A DNA stretch of 64,000 bases, taken from contig JASPKZ010007797.1 of assembly GCA_030220185.1 (NCBI GenBank), positions 1,036,001 through 1,100,000 on the forward strand. Reading direction: 5' to 3'. Shown here piece after piece: positions 46,881 to 58,960 of the stretch. Each line of letters opens with the position of its first letter. Position 1 is the stretch's first letter. This stretch comes from Diploptera punctata (lineage: Eukaryota; Arthropoda; Insecta; Blattodea; Blaberidae). The notes under the pieces were generated by a model. The model was not told where the DNA came from, made no database searches, and saw only the letters and a list, made by a program, of their open reading frames with translations. Both the position numbers and the translations under genes were made by a program.

Positions 46881-46884
46881 GATT

Positions 46885-49800
46885 GCAAGATTTGGTAATG
46901 TAGTAGTATTCAAATGTCTTGAAGCTCTTGATTTGTCATCATTCGCTTGTGGGCTTCCCAATAATATTCAGCAATTTGGAATGGTGTTCCATCTATTTTC
47001 TGAAGATCCAGGCAGAGCGTCAAGTGATCCTTGTTCATTATCATATTTGTGTTGTTGCATATTATGTAGTGTGGAGAGTCTAGTAGCTTAATTTTATTAG
47101 ATGTGCTGACAAGCAATTATGACCAGTTTCAAGACAAAATGATGCAACTGCAATTGATCGAGGGCTGTTTGGTATTGTATTTGGTTCTAATAATGTCTTC
47201 CATATCTGGGTTTTACATTGGATTTTGTTTTGTTCAGTTATATGGGATTTTATTTTCATTTTGGTGTAGAGTTGTACTGATTTTTAAGATAGGTAATTGA
47301 TCTTACTTTGTTGGATGAGTGTACTTTTTTTTGCAAGCATATCAGCCTTCTCATTACCTTCCATGCCACAATGTGCTGGAATCCATTGTAGAACATTTTT
47401 GTTTAGATTTTTTAACATCCTGATGCAATTCTAGGCTTCTATTATTCTGTGGTCTGGTTGTGTGTTAGTGCTATTATGGCTGAGCTAGAGTCAGAAAGTA
47501 TTACAGTATTTTGGAAGGAATTGATGTGAAGACACAATTGTTGTAGGGCTCTAAGTATTGCTTGTAGTTCACCGTCATAATGTGTTGTATATTTCCCAAG
47601 AGAGATGTAAAATGAGAAGAGTCTATATGTTATTCCTGCTCCTGCTGCTGCTTCTCTATTCATTAGCGATCCATCTGTATAGATATGAAGCCACATTTGT
47701 TCTGGATATCTAATGTTGATTGTTTCTAGTGCTAATTGTTTTATTACTATTGAGCTTGTAGTTTTTTTTTTTGTTGAGCTCTTCTGTCAGGTTTAATGAA
47801 TAGTTGATGCTGCTAAATTCAAGAGGAGATATTGAAGTTATAAGTTTTTGTGCCATCTGTGGTATTTCATATTTCTCTTTAATCTATAATATTTTTTGGG
47901 TGAATCCTACTTGAGTTTTTATATGTCTATTTTAAGTTATATAGCTATTCCAGTAGTTCCGATATGGAAGTCTTCTTGGTTTTTCAAATAACAATATTCC
48001 TTTTTCTTCAATATCATATTGTATTGGTCTATTGTTGGTTAAGATTTGCATTGCTAGTATTGGTGTTGTTTTGACATCACCAGTAATTATTCTCAGTGCT
48101 TGATTTTGGACTTTTTCAATTTGTTCACATGATTGGGAGATGTAACTAGCACTTCAGATCCATAGTGTAAAACTGGCTTTATATAAGACTTGTATGTCTG
48201 GTTTAAAGTTGATCTTGAGCAATTCCATTTTGTGGCAGTAAGTTTCTTCAAAAGTTTGTCATTTTTGTGTTGATTTAGAATTTTTTTTTTAGTATGGGTT
48301 TTCCAAGTTAATTTCTTATCCAGGTAGATTCCTAAATATTTAGCTTCATTTGTTTCTTGTATGGGTGTGTTTTTCAATGAAACTTTAATCTGATTTTGCT
48401 GGGTTTATGGCCATTAAATTTTCTCCACACCATATTGACAGATCTAATGTTTTATTCATTTGTCTTCATAATTTTTATTCATCTTTATTTTTTGGTGAGA
48501 TCAATATTACTAGGTCATCTGCAAAGAGAGCACAATTAATGTTTTTATTCTGTAGAAGTTTTTGGGGTAAATCATTGATCATAATGTTGAAAAGGATTGT
48601 ACTTAGAACTGATCCTTGTGGGAGACAATTTTGTATTTGTCTGACTTTTGAGTAGTTCTCATTATATCTGGTACTTATAAATCTTTGGTTAAGAAAGCTT
48701 TTGAACCATGTAAGCATAGACCCTTCTATGCCAAGGTTCATCATTTTTTGGAGTAATTTTTTACGCCAAATTGAATCATATGCACTTTTGAAATCGATGA
48801 ATACTGCTAATGTTGTTTTTGATTTGTCTAGTGCATCTTTTGATTTCCTGGCTAAGCATTGCAATTTGTTGTGTGGTAGAATGGAGTTTTCTGAATCCTG
48901 CCTGTACAGGAGTTAATAGTTGCTGTTTTTCTATAAACCAATTCAACCTTGCATAGTTCATTTTTTCCACACTTTTGGCTAAGATACTTGTGAGGGCAAT
49001 TGGCCGGTAGCTGTCTATTTCTGTTGGATCTTTGTTTGGTTTTAATATAGGTATAATGATAGCTTTCCTCCAGCTATCTGGCACACTAATTTTCCAAATT
49101 AAATTGAAGAGATCTAAGATAGCATTCAGTTCTTGTCCTACTAAGTGTTCGATAAATTCAGACATTGTTTTATCAGTCCCTGGACTTTTTTTGCATTATA
49201 AACCTTTAATTGCTTCTTTGAGTTCTTCTATGGAGAAATTTTTAGTGTAAATGTCTTCTTTATCCTTAGTTGTAGATTTGGTAATAATATTTTTTATTTG
49301 ATATTTTATATTCTTTTGGGTCTTCTTATTTTCCTTAGATAGTAGTTCAGCTAAAGTGTAGTGCTTGATGAAACATTCTGCAATTTCATGGTCTTTAACG
49401 TATTCTTTGTTTTTTTCAAAGGTTGTTTTATATTGCTTGTTTGTTATTTAAAGATGATACAAATTGATGAGTTTTTTTACTGTCTGTTCTGTAATTAATC
49501 TCTGATACAAATGAAAGATATGTTTCTTTCTTTGCTCTAATAATTTCTTGTTTAAATGCAACTGCTTTTTGTCTCCATGTAATTAAATCATTTTTTTTTT
49601 TATGTTTCTGCTATTTTTCTTGCTACATCACGTTCTTTTAAGTCTGATAAAGTTTTTGTCCAAAAAGGTTTAAATCTTGGTACTTTACCTCTGGGTATTG
49701 ACCTCATAGCAGCTGATAATATAGTAGTGCAAAATATTTTACATGCATTTTCAGGGTTGTTTTTGTATCCTTCTAGGTTAATCGCTGGGAGAGAAGTCTC

Positions 49801-51070
49801 TAATTCTTTTTTGTAATTATTCCATTTGGCTTTTTTTTAAATTCCAAGAGATCTTATTATTTCTTCTTAGATATTCTCTTTTTTTTTTTATTATTACTGA
49901 AGTTATAATAGCTCTGTGACCAAGACCAGGGTCAGATATGATATTTCTTTTACATCTGTCTATGATATCTGTTGCTGCTATAGTTAGGTCTGGATTTGAA
50001 GTTGTTCCATTGTAATGTAAATATGTTGGTGTATCATCAGTATTATATAGTAACTCAACTCCATTTGAAAGTATGTAGTCTTTGATTGTGTGGCCAGCAT
50101 TATTTATATCAGTATATCTCCAGTCTGGATTATGTGCATTTAAGTCTCCTACAATTAATGTTTTAGATGTAGGGTCGTATGCAAATACATTACTCTCTAC
50201 TCAAATTACTTCCAATCACTGGTGAGCTGAGATCGAATTAACGGCCACCTTAGCCGGTCATGCATGAATGTTGACGTTTTCGTAATATTGGCAACGAATT
50301 ACCCAGAATTCTCAGCGATAAAACCACTTCCGTTATTTTCGTCTGCTATAGAGGAATGCATTTATGCTTGCATCCCACAAATAATACCGTATACAAACAC
50401 GTCTGCGACGTGCAATATTACGCCGATTCTCCTGTTCTTCCAGTTGAATTCTTTGGTAGACTCTATCAAATTCCTCTTCTCCGCATATACCGAAAACATG
50501 ATCGAAGTCTTCAAGGTCCGACATCTTGGATAAGTTTCAAACTACATCGGTTCCCTTCGGGATTTTCACATAAGTTTATATCTTGAGCTACGATCTTAAG
50601 GTACCTTGTCAGGTAGCTTTACAATTATTACCGCGTGAATAGATTTCTGAGTAAGAAAAATGTGTTTGAATAAAACTTTATCAGCAGAGAACGCCTTTTA
50701 CTGTCTAATGCGTTCAAACATTCGACCCGTAGTGTTTAGGACATTGAGATTTGGGTTATTGCCTGGGGGATTGTAGATGTTATATATCTTTAGATGGTTA
50801 GGTTTTTTCCAAATGTTTACTTCTATAGTCTCTGCTTTATCTTTAAATTGCATCTGTTTTATAATTTTAAAATTATACGTTACTAATGTGTTTATTCCAA
50901 CTAAGAGACCACTGGCAACTTGATGGAACTTAGGCAAAATATGTATGTTGTAATTTTTAAATTGGTAATATTTAACATTTTCTTCTGTCAAATTTACTTC
51001 TTGTATATAGAATACATCTCCATCCATAGTAATTCTGCCCAAAGGCAGGTCCTTCACTGCAATCATAGCA
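46885..51070 (-). mobile_element. I-type LINE with endonuclease, RT and RNase H
   Basis: Reads leftward. Endonuclease N-terminus 51066-50740 (VASGLLVGINTLVTYNF, LKIYNIYNPPGNNPN), interrupted by an element at 50172-50728, then VGDLNAHNPDWRYTDINNAG at about 50160-50090. RT: DPTEIDSYRPIALTSILAK, LTPVQAGFRKLHSTTQQ, FIDFKSAYDSIWRKKL, NCLPQGSVLSTILFNIMIND, CALFADDLVILISPK and AKYLGIYLDKKLTWKTH. RNase H: MWLHIYTDGSLMN and VILSDSSSAIIAL at 47696-47442. Same family as 18813-21678, older, with many stops. Confidence 0.88.
50172..50728 (-). mobile_element. Harbinger-like non-autonomous element inserted in LINE endonuclease, GTA duplication
   Basis: Termini GGGTCGTATGC and GCGTTCAAACATTCGACCC are inverted repeats; GTA flanks at 50169-50171 and 50729-50731. 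Minus-strand frame 50524-50333 reads MSDLEDFDHVFGICGEEEFD then RVYQRIQLEEQENRRNIARR, a short charged helix-like segment resembling a Harbinger-type N-terminus. LINE coding resumes on both sides. Confidence 0.8.
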
Positions 51071-51362
51071 TTTTCATGCTATGCTTGCAGCTTTACTAGG
51101 GAATTGTGTAGGTGTGGTAGCTTCCCGTTGCTTTCCACACCGGTGAAGGATGATGATGATAATGATAATGGTAAGGATGATGGCCATATGATTTCGGGGA
51201 CTGTTTGGGCCTTAAAGTTTTCCTGACATTTGTCTTACAGGTGAGGAAAAACCCCGATAAAAACCTCACCCAGAAAAACTGCCCCGACCGGGGATCGAAC
51301 CCGGGCCTGCTGCGTGACAAGGCAGCACGCTACCTCGAGACCACAGCGGTGGACAGAATACA
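51040..51362 (-). repeat. tRNA-Asp-like SINE
   Basis: On the minus strand: GTGGTCTCGAGGTAGCGTGC, stem GCTGC around TTGTCAC, GCAGC, then GGGTTCGATCCCCGG box B, resembling tRNA-Asp (GTC anticodon) with one extra loop base. Body includes CTTTAAGGCCCAAACAGTCC and a (CAT)n-like tract. A copy is at 60745-61060. Confidence 0.65.
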
Positions 51363-51399
51363 TCTATATCTTCTTTATTCAGTATAACCTGAAGTTCTG

Positions 51400-52250
51400 C
51401 TTTTTATGATTGGGACATTCCACCCACATTCCATTGTAAGACTGTCCCAAAACAGTCCCCTCTTGGAGATCCGAATGGAGGACTTTTACTCTGGAATATT
51501 TTGCTTTGGGAAGCATATTGAACATATTTTGTAGTTCATTTTGCATGACCCAGAGTGCACCTGCTAGTATTACCAGCAGAGGTGAACTACATTCTACCCG
51601 TTTTTTTAGGAGAAAAGAAATGAAGAGATCCTCTAGGCTTCGAATACTCTAATACCATCGGGTTCGAAGAAAACAAGAGTTTGGTCAAGGCTGACTGAAT
51701 AGGAAAGTTAAAAGAGGAAATTGGTACATGTAAAGTAAGAAATACCAATTCAAATATAAAAAAAAGATAAAAGGAGCAAAACACAAGTATGTGGAAGCAA
51801 TGATTTTGCTCAGCTTGGGCACCTTGTGGTTGCCATCCACATATCCCTTAGATGGGGACCCCTAAGATTTGCTGAATGTAATTGCTTTTATTTCACTGTT
51901 TTATTTGATTCTAGACATATTTGATTATAATCTTATTATCTTTCCAACTGATTCCACTGGAGCACTCTCTGTCCATTAATCTTGCGACTGAAAGGTATAA
52001 AGCTGTTTGCTTACAGTGTTAAAACATCCAAAATCTGGAGATTCCTTTTCCAAAATTGTATTGTAAAATTTTATTTTTGTCTTAGGCTTGTATTGAGGCT
52101 TAAATCCAGACTGACCAAACTTAGATTTTGTATTTATTTTTCTTTGTTTATCAAGACAAATTATTGTACATTAGGATTTTATTACCATAATTAATTTCAT
52201 CATACCATCATCATAATTCCAGGAATTTATTCAAAAAGAAGAAATTATAT
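51400..52250. other. Unassigned sequence; right part possibly LINE 5' end
   Basis: 51400-51600 on the minus strand may continue the LINE upstream region (CFGTVLQWNVGGMSQS near 51450). The remainder is not recognised. Confidence 0.35.
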
Positions 52251-52279
52251 GGGTAACTAAGGGTTTTTTTATTTAACTT

Positions 52280-52660
52280 TTATAAGAATTAATCACTATG
52301 AGGTTTAATTTATGATAAAATCAAATGTTTCTTACCTCTCCTCATATAAATCATATGAATCAAAAGCCAGTCTAATTAAACAAATAGATAAACAAAAGGA
52401 TCTCACGGTTTGAGAAAAAATACATATTCAGAAAAACAAAAACTTATGAACTTTGAAATTCCCGCAAATCCTGACCTAATCCAGAGGTTCATCGATCTAC
52501 CAACAGAGGGAAGAAGAAGTGTTTCTTCCAATCGACATAACATCAGTCGCCAAGATTGTACTGAAGATGAGACCGTTATGGTCTCGAAATTGCGATCTAT
52601 TTAGAAGATTTATATGAGGAGAGGTAAGAAACATTTGATTTTATCATAAACTAGAGTTTA
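52280..52660 (+). mobile_element. Penelope-like element, short 3' copy
   Basis: Left end AAGAATTAATCACTATGAGG..TTTATGATAAAATCAAATGT; internal frame ESKASLIKQIDKQKDLTV, KLMNFEIPANPDLIQRFIDL; right end ACTGAAGATGAGACCGTTATGGTC and AGAGGTAAGAAACATTTGAT, the inverse of the left end. Nuclease core deleted. Confidence 0.75.
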
Positions 52661-53039
52661 TTTACCTTAGGTACCAAATCCATAATGGTAAAGGTATTAT
52701 TTTATTTAAAACATCAGCAAATCCTTGAAAATATTACATACATTGCTTTATAATATTATTAACCATGTTATGAAACTCAATATGATTAGTTTTGCTGTAA
52801 TTTGTTACGGTTACTCAATAGGATTGTTGTACTCTTTGGCTAAGAAGTCTGCCCTTTTATTATTATATATGTTGCAATATGAAGGAATCCATTGGAAGGT
52901 AATTTTCTTCTGCAGGGCCTGTAGATGTTTGATGAAGTGATAAATTTCAGAAAATAATATTACGTAATGTTACAAATAATATTATTAGAGAAAAGCTGAA
53001 AATGCAAGGATCTGTAACAGAAACAGCACAATCTGATGG

Positions 53040-53290
53040 TTTGAAAATATTAAAAGGATAATGGAAGATAAATTATGGGAAAGGTTTAAGAAAGAAATTT
53101 GATAGGAAGAAGGAAGAGGGTAAGACCAAAACTAACATGGAAACAGTGATAGACAGATCAATGGAAGAAAGGAGCATAGAAAAATAGAGAGGACTGGGGA
53201 TCGGCTGTAGAACCTTGAACTGGACATTGGAAGATGTCAAATACATTGTAACACCTGAGAATAAATTAAATCTTATGCTTTGTATTGTGG
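53040..53290 (+). mobile_element. LINE 3' tail fragment
   Basis: KEFDRKKEEGKTKTNMET and LDIGRCQIHCNT-like translation with a GRRKR..RPK..W motif typical of RTE LINE C-termini. Short and decayed. Confidence 0.45.
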
Positions 53291-53304
53291 AAGTTTCATA
53301 ATTT

Positions 53305-53575
53305 TGTTGTCGGCTGTGGTGGACTAGTGGTTTACCTCTAGTCCTATGGATCGCAGGTTCAAATTTGGCAGAGTTGATGGATTTTTTAGGATGAAAAAAT
53401 CCAAGGAGCAAGTCCTTCAGGAGAGACTTTAAGCAATGGGTCCTGAGTCTGAAGATTTCCAGGCTTATAAAAGAACCTTAAGCCTGACTAAGATGTCTCT
53501 AAGCAAAATTTACTGACCTCTGTTATCCTAGTAATACCTTAGTTGCCTACTAGATGTCTCATTGGGTCAGTATGT
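53305..53575 (+). repeat. SINE, tRNA-derived
   Basis: TGTGGTGGACTAGTGGTTTACC head, GCAGGTTCAAATTTGGC box-B-like, then GGATTTTTTAGGATG and AAAAATCCAAGGAGCAAGTCC. Same family as 9727-9962. Confidence 0.6.
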
Positions 53576-53629
53576 TAACCACATATCATTCCTGACATCT
53601 GTAGGGAAATAAAGAACTAAACTCCATGG

Positions 53630-53940
53630 TGCAACAGATCTAGAAAACCCTTAGCCTACCAGCCGGCTGCTGGCCGCACATTCACATGTATTTATTATAG
53701 ACTTATCCAGCCAGTGTAGGGGTGAAATGTGGTCAGCATATCGGGTCCCCCAGCTGTTATAGCTGGCTTTCTCAACCTGGAGTCGCTACTTATTGTAGCT
53801 ACCCAAATGTTTTACAAAGCTGGCCGAAATTCCAAAAGAAAATTTATTCTCTCATGGAGACTCGAACAGCACAAATCTCATAGCTCTATGCCAAGGCATC
53901 CTACCGTAACCTCTCGGCTACAGCACGGGAAATAAGCATA
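53630..53940 (-). repeat. SINE with class II tRNA-like head
   Basis: Minus-strand GTGCTGTAGCCGAGAGGTTACGG head near 53925; body matches 8525-8830 (AGGTTGAGAAAGCCAGCTAT, TATGCTGACCACATTTCACC). Confidence 0.6.
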
Positions 53941-53984
53941 ACTAAATTAATCGGGAATTAACAATGTATAAGAGAAAAATTTGC

Positions 53985-54140
53985 ATTTAGATTGGAGTTA
54001 TCAGGTAACTCAGTGGTAGAAAGCCATGGGTCCAGGGTCCAAACCCTAGTCTGAGTGTATAATTTTTCTCTTCAAATACACTAAATTAACTTGGTCTAGT
54101 AACTCCTAACAAAGGAGAGGTTAAGGCCCAACATTGGGCT
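53985..54140 (+). repeat. tRNA-like repeat fragment
   Basis: TTTAGATTGGAG..GGTAACTCAGTGGTAGAAAGCC and GGTCCAAACCC boxes with TTTTTCTCTTCAAATAC tail; D-arm region shortened. Confidence 0.45.
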
Positions 54141-54225
54141 GTTATTTCACTGTAAATAGATAGATTCATAATTTTGTTAATTATTCCCATTGTTTGTTGT
54201 ACTTATTGATTTTATCAGTGAATAT

Positions 54226-54227
<2 letters not shown>

Positions 54228-54260
<33 letters not shown>
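54228..54260. repeat. (AT)n microsatellite
   Basis: About 16 AT units; followed by ACTAGAAGTCCCGGCCATGTG, a likely repeat terminus. Confidence 0.9.
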
Positions 54261-54799
54261 TAGAAGTCCCGGCCATGTGTTGCTGTGGCTAAGGTATATG
54301 TTAAAAATTTAAATTAAGTTGCTGTCTTTCAGCCAGATTACTTACAACTAATACTTACACACAAAATTAATAATATTGAAAATAAAGTAAACATTGAACA
54401 CACTTAAATTATGAAATAATCAATATTTGTAATTCAATTGAAATTCGCGGTTGCAACAAAAAGCACAGCCATCTTTATCTCTCTTTGTTAAATAATAAAC
54501 CAATTACCTTACAAAATTACCTTACACCGCCATCTGTTAGAATTGTATGGTACTCACAGATAATTATAACTCTTTCTTAAATATTAAACAAATAATTTGC
54601 AATAAAAAAATAATGTGATTATAAATTTAGTTATAAACTACCCTAAGTCTCAAGTTGGATCAAACTGCACACAGTGTGCAAATTTTTATTAAAATCGGTT
54701 AAGTAGTTCTGGATTCCATCGCAGACAAACAACATGACACGAAATTTTTATATATTAGGATATACACATAATCAACTGTAATTTGTTTTACAATTTTAG

Positions 54800-54996
54800 C
54801 TGGATCAAGAGGAAGCAGAAAAAATGTATCGTACAAATGGTGCTTCTTAACACCTTGGATACAATTCTATATGAATCTCAACGGCAGGGTCGCATTTCCT
54901 TCTACCTGACATCATTCGGAGAGGAAGCTGCTTTAATTGGGAGTGCAGCTGCACTTCGTTCTGATGATTTAGTTTATGCACAATATCGAGAAACAG
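54800..54996 (+). CDS. BCKDHA: BCKDHA exon 3, with +1 frameshift
   Basis: Acceptor TTTTAG at 54794-54799; donor GTATTC after 54996. The exon opens in phase 0 as [12 protein letters not shown], then one extra A in the run at 54835-54837 shifts the frame. The conserved reading [18 protein letters not shown] resumes from 54837 and continues as [36 protein letters not shown], the well-known E1-alpha block. Left unshifted, the first frame hits TAA at 54848-54850. With the extra base removed, exon 3 is 196 bases and ends in phase 1, exactly what exon 4 needs. Everything else in the exon looks constrained, so a sequencing or assembly error is as likely as a real lesion. Confidence 0.85.
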
Positions 54997-55020
54997 GTAT
55001 TCATATATATTTAAATTAAT

Positions 55021-55320
55021 ATTGGGAAGTAAACATTATGAGGTTATATCATTAATAGTGAGTGGAGAACATATTTTTAACGACTCGCCTCATATAATTT
55101 CAAATTTCTTTGATACCGGTGGTTTCAGACAATATCTTGTCCCTCTTCAGTCATGGCTTCCACTGATGTCCTTAGAGAAATCAACAACCATAGAATTTCA
55201 TCAGTGGAAGCCATGATTGAAGAGGGACAAGGTATTGACTGAAATCGCCGGTATCAAAGAAATTTGAAATTATATCAGGTGAGTCGTTAAAAATATGTTC
55301 TCCACTCACTATTAAAGGTA
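55021..55320. repeat. Foldback immediately after BCKDHA exon 3
   Basis: Outer arms TTAATAGTGAGTGGAGAACATATTTTTAACGACTC and inverse; inner arms TTTCAAATTTCTTTGATACCGG and TGTCCCTCTTCAGTCATGGC with inverses. Starts 24 bases after the exon 3 donor with GGAAGTAAACATTATGAGG. The right half also occurs inside the Tc1 at 11973-12105. Confidence 0.75.
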
Positions 55321-55604
55321 TTCATTTAACTTTCTTTTTCAATTGTTTATATTTTGCAGTTCTCATAATTAATATTATTTAAAGGCAATATCTCCAGCTT
55401 TACTCGCAGGTCCAGCAGCTGTGCTTAAGTAGCTCAGGGATAGTATGTCAACAAAGTAATGCTGGAGATCTTAGGCTAAAATCCATAATCAGAAACAAAT
55501 TTTTTCTTTCTCACTCATTGTCATTATCAAATCTGAAGGTTCATGGTTGTGCCATTCTTCCCTATCTTCAGTTAACATTTTGAAATCTTTCTTTGTATTT
55601 AATA

Positions 55605-56480
55605 TTTGTAGGAAATAACATTATGAGGTTTCTTTTAATTACTATGAGTTAGTTATTTTGACTCACCTCATATTTTTTTATATTCTTGCAGACTATAGTT
55701 TTGTTGCATTTATACAACATTGTCAATGCATTCTAACCGTTTTATTTATGGTTGTCAATCCTGTAAGGTTGATTTCTGCTCCCTCTGTTGGCTGACCGAT
55801 GAACTTCCAAATCAATTTTTTTTTTCCCCCTTTTCTCCGGGAATTTCAAAATTCATAGTTTTCTCCTTATTCTTGTGGATGTAAATTTTCTCCCAAATTG
55901 TGAGTTCCTTAGATTTATCTAACTGTTTCTAACTAAGGCTGCATTACTGAAACAGTACCAAATAGAAAGCAGAAGAAGAAACTTATGTTTTCAAAAGGCC
56001 TCCTACAAAACAACACTGCTGATTGTTGAGGACGACTGAGATCTCAGGTACTGTTTTATATTTCTTAAAATTTTAACATAGTGACTTCAACGGAGTTCAT
56101 AATGTATTTTAAATATCTTTACTCATAAATTGTTGTATTCTAGAGAACATGTTTCAATATACAATACATATCATCAGCTCTTGCAGATGTTGAACTTTCG
56201 GTTGTTGGTCCTGGTTGTCAACTCCCCCTCCATCTTTTGGTTGTTCCGAAGAACTTCCGAATCAAATCCTTTTCCCTGGGAATTTCAAGATTCTATCTCT
56301 CTACTTCTGGATGTAGATCTTCTCCCAAAGGTCAGTTCTTCAGTGATTTCTAATTCTTTTAATAATTTTGTATTTATTTTGATTTTATTTTTTTCTGCCC
56401 AAACATGAACAGCTATTGCAGATTTTTGTACTTCTCCATTTTTCACATTTTTCAGGTGTTTCTAATGTCACTGATGTGTC
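55605..56480 (-). mobile_element. Two decayed Penelope-like 3' ends
   Basis: 55612 GGAAATAACATTATGAGG and a minus frame LDKSKELTIWEKIYIHKNKE at 55930-55850; a second partial copy at 56160-56470 ends in CTCCATTTTTCACATTTTTC (inverse of the GEKNVKNT-type nuclease tail). Both carry the CCAACAGAGG-like arm. Confidence 0.55.
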
Positions 56481-57082
56481 CAGATTCCAGTTCAGGAATC
56501 TTATATATGACCACAAGAGACAATGGACTGTAGCTTGATATATTTGATTAATATTACTGCATTATATTACAGTAAGCACTTTAATATGATTAAATTCCCA
56601 TATAATAAAAACTTCACTACACCGATTTTACAAATAAAATTTCACTTTGGTTTCTTTCTTCCCTACGCACTAAATTTGTATAATTTCTAATTAAATTATC
56701 TAAAAATAACAATTAATTTATTATCGAGGAGTGAGGGGTTCATGATTAATGGTTCCCTCGAACTGAAGCCAAGATATCATTATGTGGGCTATGAACATGC
56801 AGTGGAAAATTCCTGAAAGTTTAAGATAAAGTAATGTTGGCCACACTGAATATTCAAGTGTGCACCAGGGAATAATATCCAATTACAAAATTAGTATTTA
56901 AATATTAATGCCCATACAAGATGGAGATTTACATAATGAGCAACTTGATTCAATTAAAATAGTTGAATGACTTGCATTAATACATTAACAAAGAGATTGA
57001 TGTGTGATGTCACTTGCAAGTCAGAACCTGCATGAACCTTCTGGAATGTTAGTATCCATGCAAGAGTGTATTATATCAAATA

Positions 57083-57629
57083 TAGGGCTATTCAGGAAAA
57101 AGGAACAGACTTCAAACATTTATTTCTTCCAAACTACAAAAAATAGAAACACAATTCCAACATTCCTGGAAAGAGTAAAGTTTGAAGTTCTGATCACAGC
57201 CGCATTGGTGCTTGCTTGTCATGTTAATCGTTTGTATGAAAATGGCGACACAAAAGAACATTGTATTGGAAGAGGAGGAGGAGCAGAAGATCAACTTCAT
57301 TACCGGTGGTCTCCCAGGTCACCCGACCTAACCCCGTGTGATTTTTATCTATGGGGTTACATAAAAGACTGTGTTTATATCCCCACTATGAAAATTTGCG
57401 ACAATGAATTGTTGAAGCTGTGATTTTGATAACTAGAGACTAGCTGATTCGTATGTGGCAAGAAATGAGCCACTGTTTTGATATTTGTCATGTAACACTC
57501 ATATTGAGTGCATAAAATAGTGAAATTTGAAGTTTTCTCTTTCCAGGAACATTGAAATTATGTTTATATCTTATGTAGTTCGGAAGAAATAAATGTTTGA
57601 AGTCTGTTCCTTCTTTCTGAATAGCCCTG
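57083..57629 (+). mobile_element. mariner-like deletion derivative, ~55-bp TIRs, TA duplication
   Basis: TIRs AGGGCTATTCAGGAAAAAGG..AACAGACTTCAAACATTTAT..TTCTTCC at both ends, TA outside (57081-57082, 57630-57631). Internal frame encodes only the end of a DDE transposase, WSPRSPDLTPCDFYLWGYIK DC (final catalytic Asp in the D-L-T-P-C-D motif). Confidence 0.75.
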
Positions 57630-57644
57630 TATAATAGAATTAAA

Positions 57645-57925
57645 TTAATGTTTTTATTACCTCACCTCATATCCTTTTTCTTCTATACTGCAGTTTCGGA
57701 GCTTATCTCCATCTTCAGTAGCCTCTAGTTGACTGGTGTTATGTCGTTTCTTGAAGTAAGAAGGAAACCGCCAAGAAATGACATAACACCGGTCGACTAG
57801 AGGCTACTGAAGATGGAGATAAGCTCCGAAACTGCAGTATAGAAGAAAAAGGATATGAGGTGAGGTAATAAAAACATTAATTTAATTCTTAAATTAAACC
57901 TCATAGTGTTCTTTCCCTGTGAAAG
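57645..57925. repeat. Foldback, Penelope 3' end inverted dimer
   Basis: ATTAATGTTTTTATTACCTCACCTCATATCC..CTGCAGTTTCGGAGCTTATC..CATCTTCAGTAGCCTC and exact inverse, then AACCTCATAGTGTTCTTTCCC. Arms match the ends of 21680-22345. Confidence 0.8.
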
Positions 57926-58074
57926 TTAAATAAAATAGCCCTGTATAATACTTGAATATATAAGATTCTTTATAATTTAGAATCAATTAATATTAGAAAG
58001 TGGGAGAAGATAAACAAATCTTCCAGTCACTTCCTATTATAATTTATTAATACCACTATGTTGTTATGTTACAG

Positions 58075-58236
58075 GTGTTCTTATGTGGAGAGGATTCTCT
58101 ACAGACCAGCTTATAAATCAATGTTTTGGTAACATTGAGGATGATGGCAAAGGAAAACAAATGCCTATACATTATGGATCAAAGGTTCACCATTTTGTCA
58201 CAATATCATCACCGCTTACAACACAACTACCTCAAG
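58075..58236 (+). CDS. BCKDHA: BCKDHA exon 4
   Basis: Acceptor TTACAG, donor GTATGC, phase 1 to phase 1. Reads [20 protein letters not shown], then a segment containing [11 protein letters not shown] and [15 protein letters not shown]. This is the E1-alpha segment following the YRE(A/T)G motif and carries the conserved QMPVHYG-like block that contributes to the cofactor pocket and subunit packing in this family. 162 bases, no internal stop. It is separated from exon 3 by a 3.1-kb intron containing foldback and mariner-like insertions. Confidence 0.93.
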
Positions 58237-58399
58237 GTATGCTGTTTAAATTTATTTACTCATATAATTGCTAAATACCTCTCAGGAGGCTAAGAATTAG
58301 ATAAGAATATGACATTAAGCATAACATGAATTATACAGGGGATGATCAGCTCAGAATAAGGATATGTGGACTGCTTATGTCCAGGAATTGATAGAGTCT

Positions 58400-58960
58400 A
58401 TGGGTTATAAAAGTTAAAATAATTAAATATGTTAATTAATAATAGAGTTAGATTTTACACCTCACATCATAATTGTAAATTTCTCGAATACCAGTTTTGA
58501 TACTTTTGTGTACCATCTTCAGCCTCTTCAAATATAATTAAACTATCATTGAGATGTATGAAATGAATAATAATAAAAAAAACATTTAAGGAGGCCATAC
58601 TGGCTTTATAATGTAATAAAGAAGCCACCATGTCAAATAAAGAATGGAAGATAACAGCACAGAATTAAATCTGGAATGAGATTAAATATTGTAAATGGAA
58701 ATGGATTGAACACGCTCTCAGAACAGAACTATTCAGTGTACCAAAAGACCCCTGGGATGGAATCCTCAGGGATTGTCTATGAAAAGAGAAAGACCAAAAT
58801 TGCATGGTGCAGCACTGTAATAACAAATTGAACAAGAAAAGAAAAGCTAGAATGAAGTCAAGAACATAGTGAATGGCAGAGTCCAGTGGCGCACTTTCAC
58901 AAAGGCCCTATGTTTCCAAGAGGAGTGACAGGAACTATTACTGCTGTATTAAATAAATTA
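58400..58960 (+). mobile_element. Decayed hairpin fragment and LINE 3' tail in BCKDHA intron 4
   Basis: 58455-58535 holds CACCTCACATCATAATTG..TACCATCTTCAGCC, a half hairpin. 58690-58850 translates in broken frames to KWKWIGHALRTELF-like and WDGILRDCL sequence typical of LINE C-termini. Confidence 0.5.

Noticed and set aside
50333..50524. Independent small host protein MSDLEDFDHVF...
   Set aside because: Entirely inside a duplicated element with TIRs and 3-bp target duplication.
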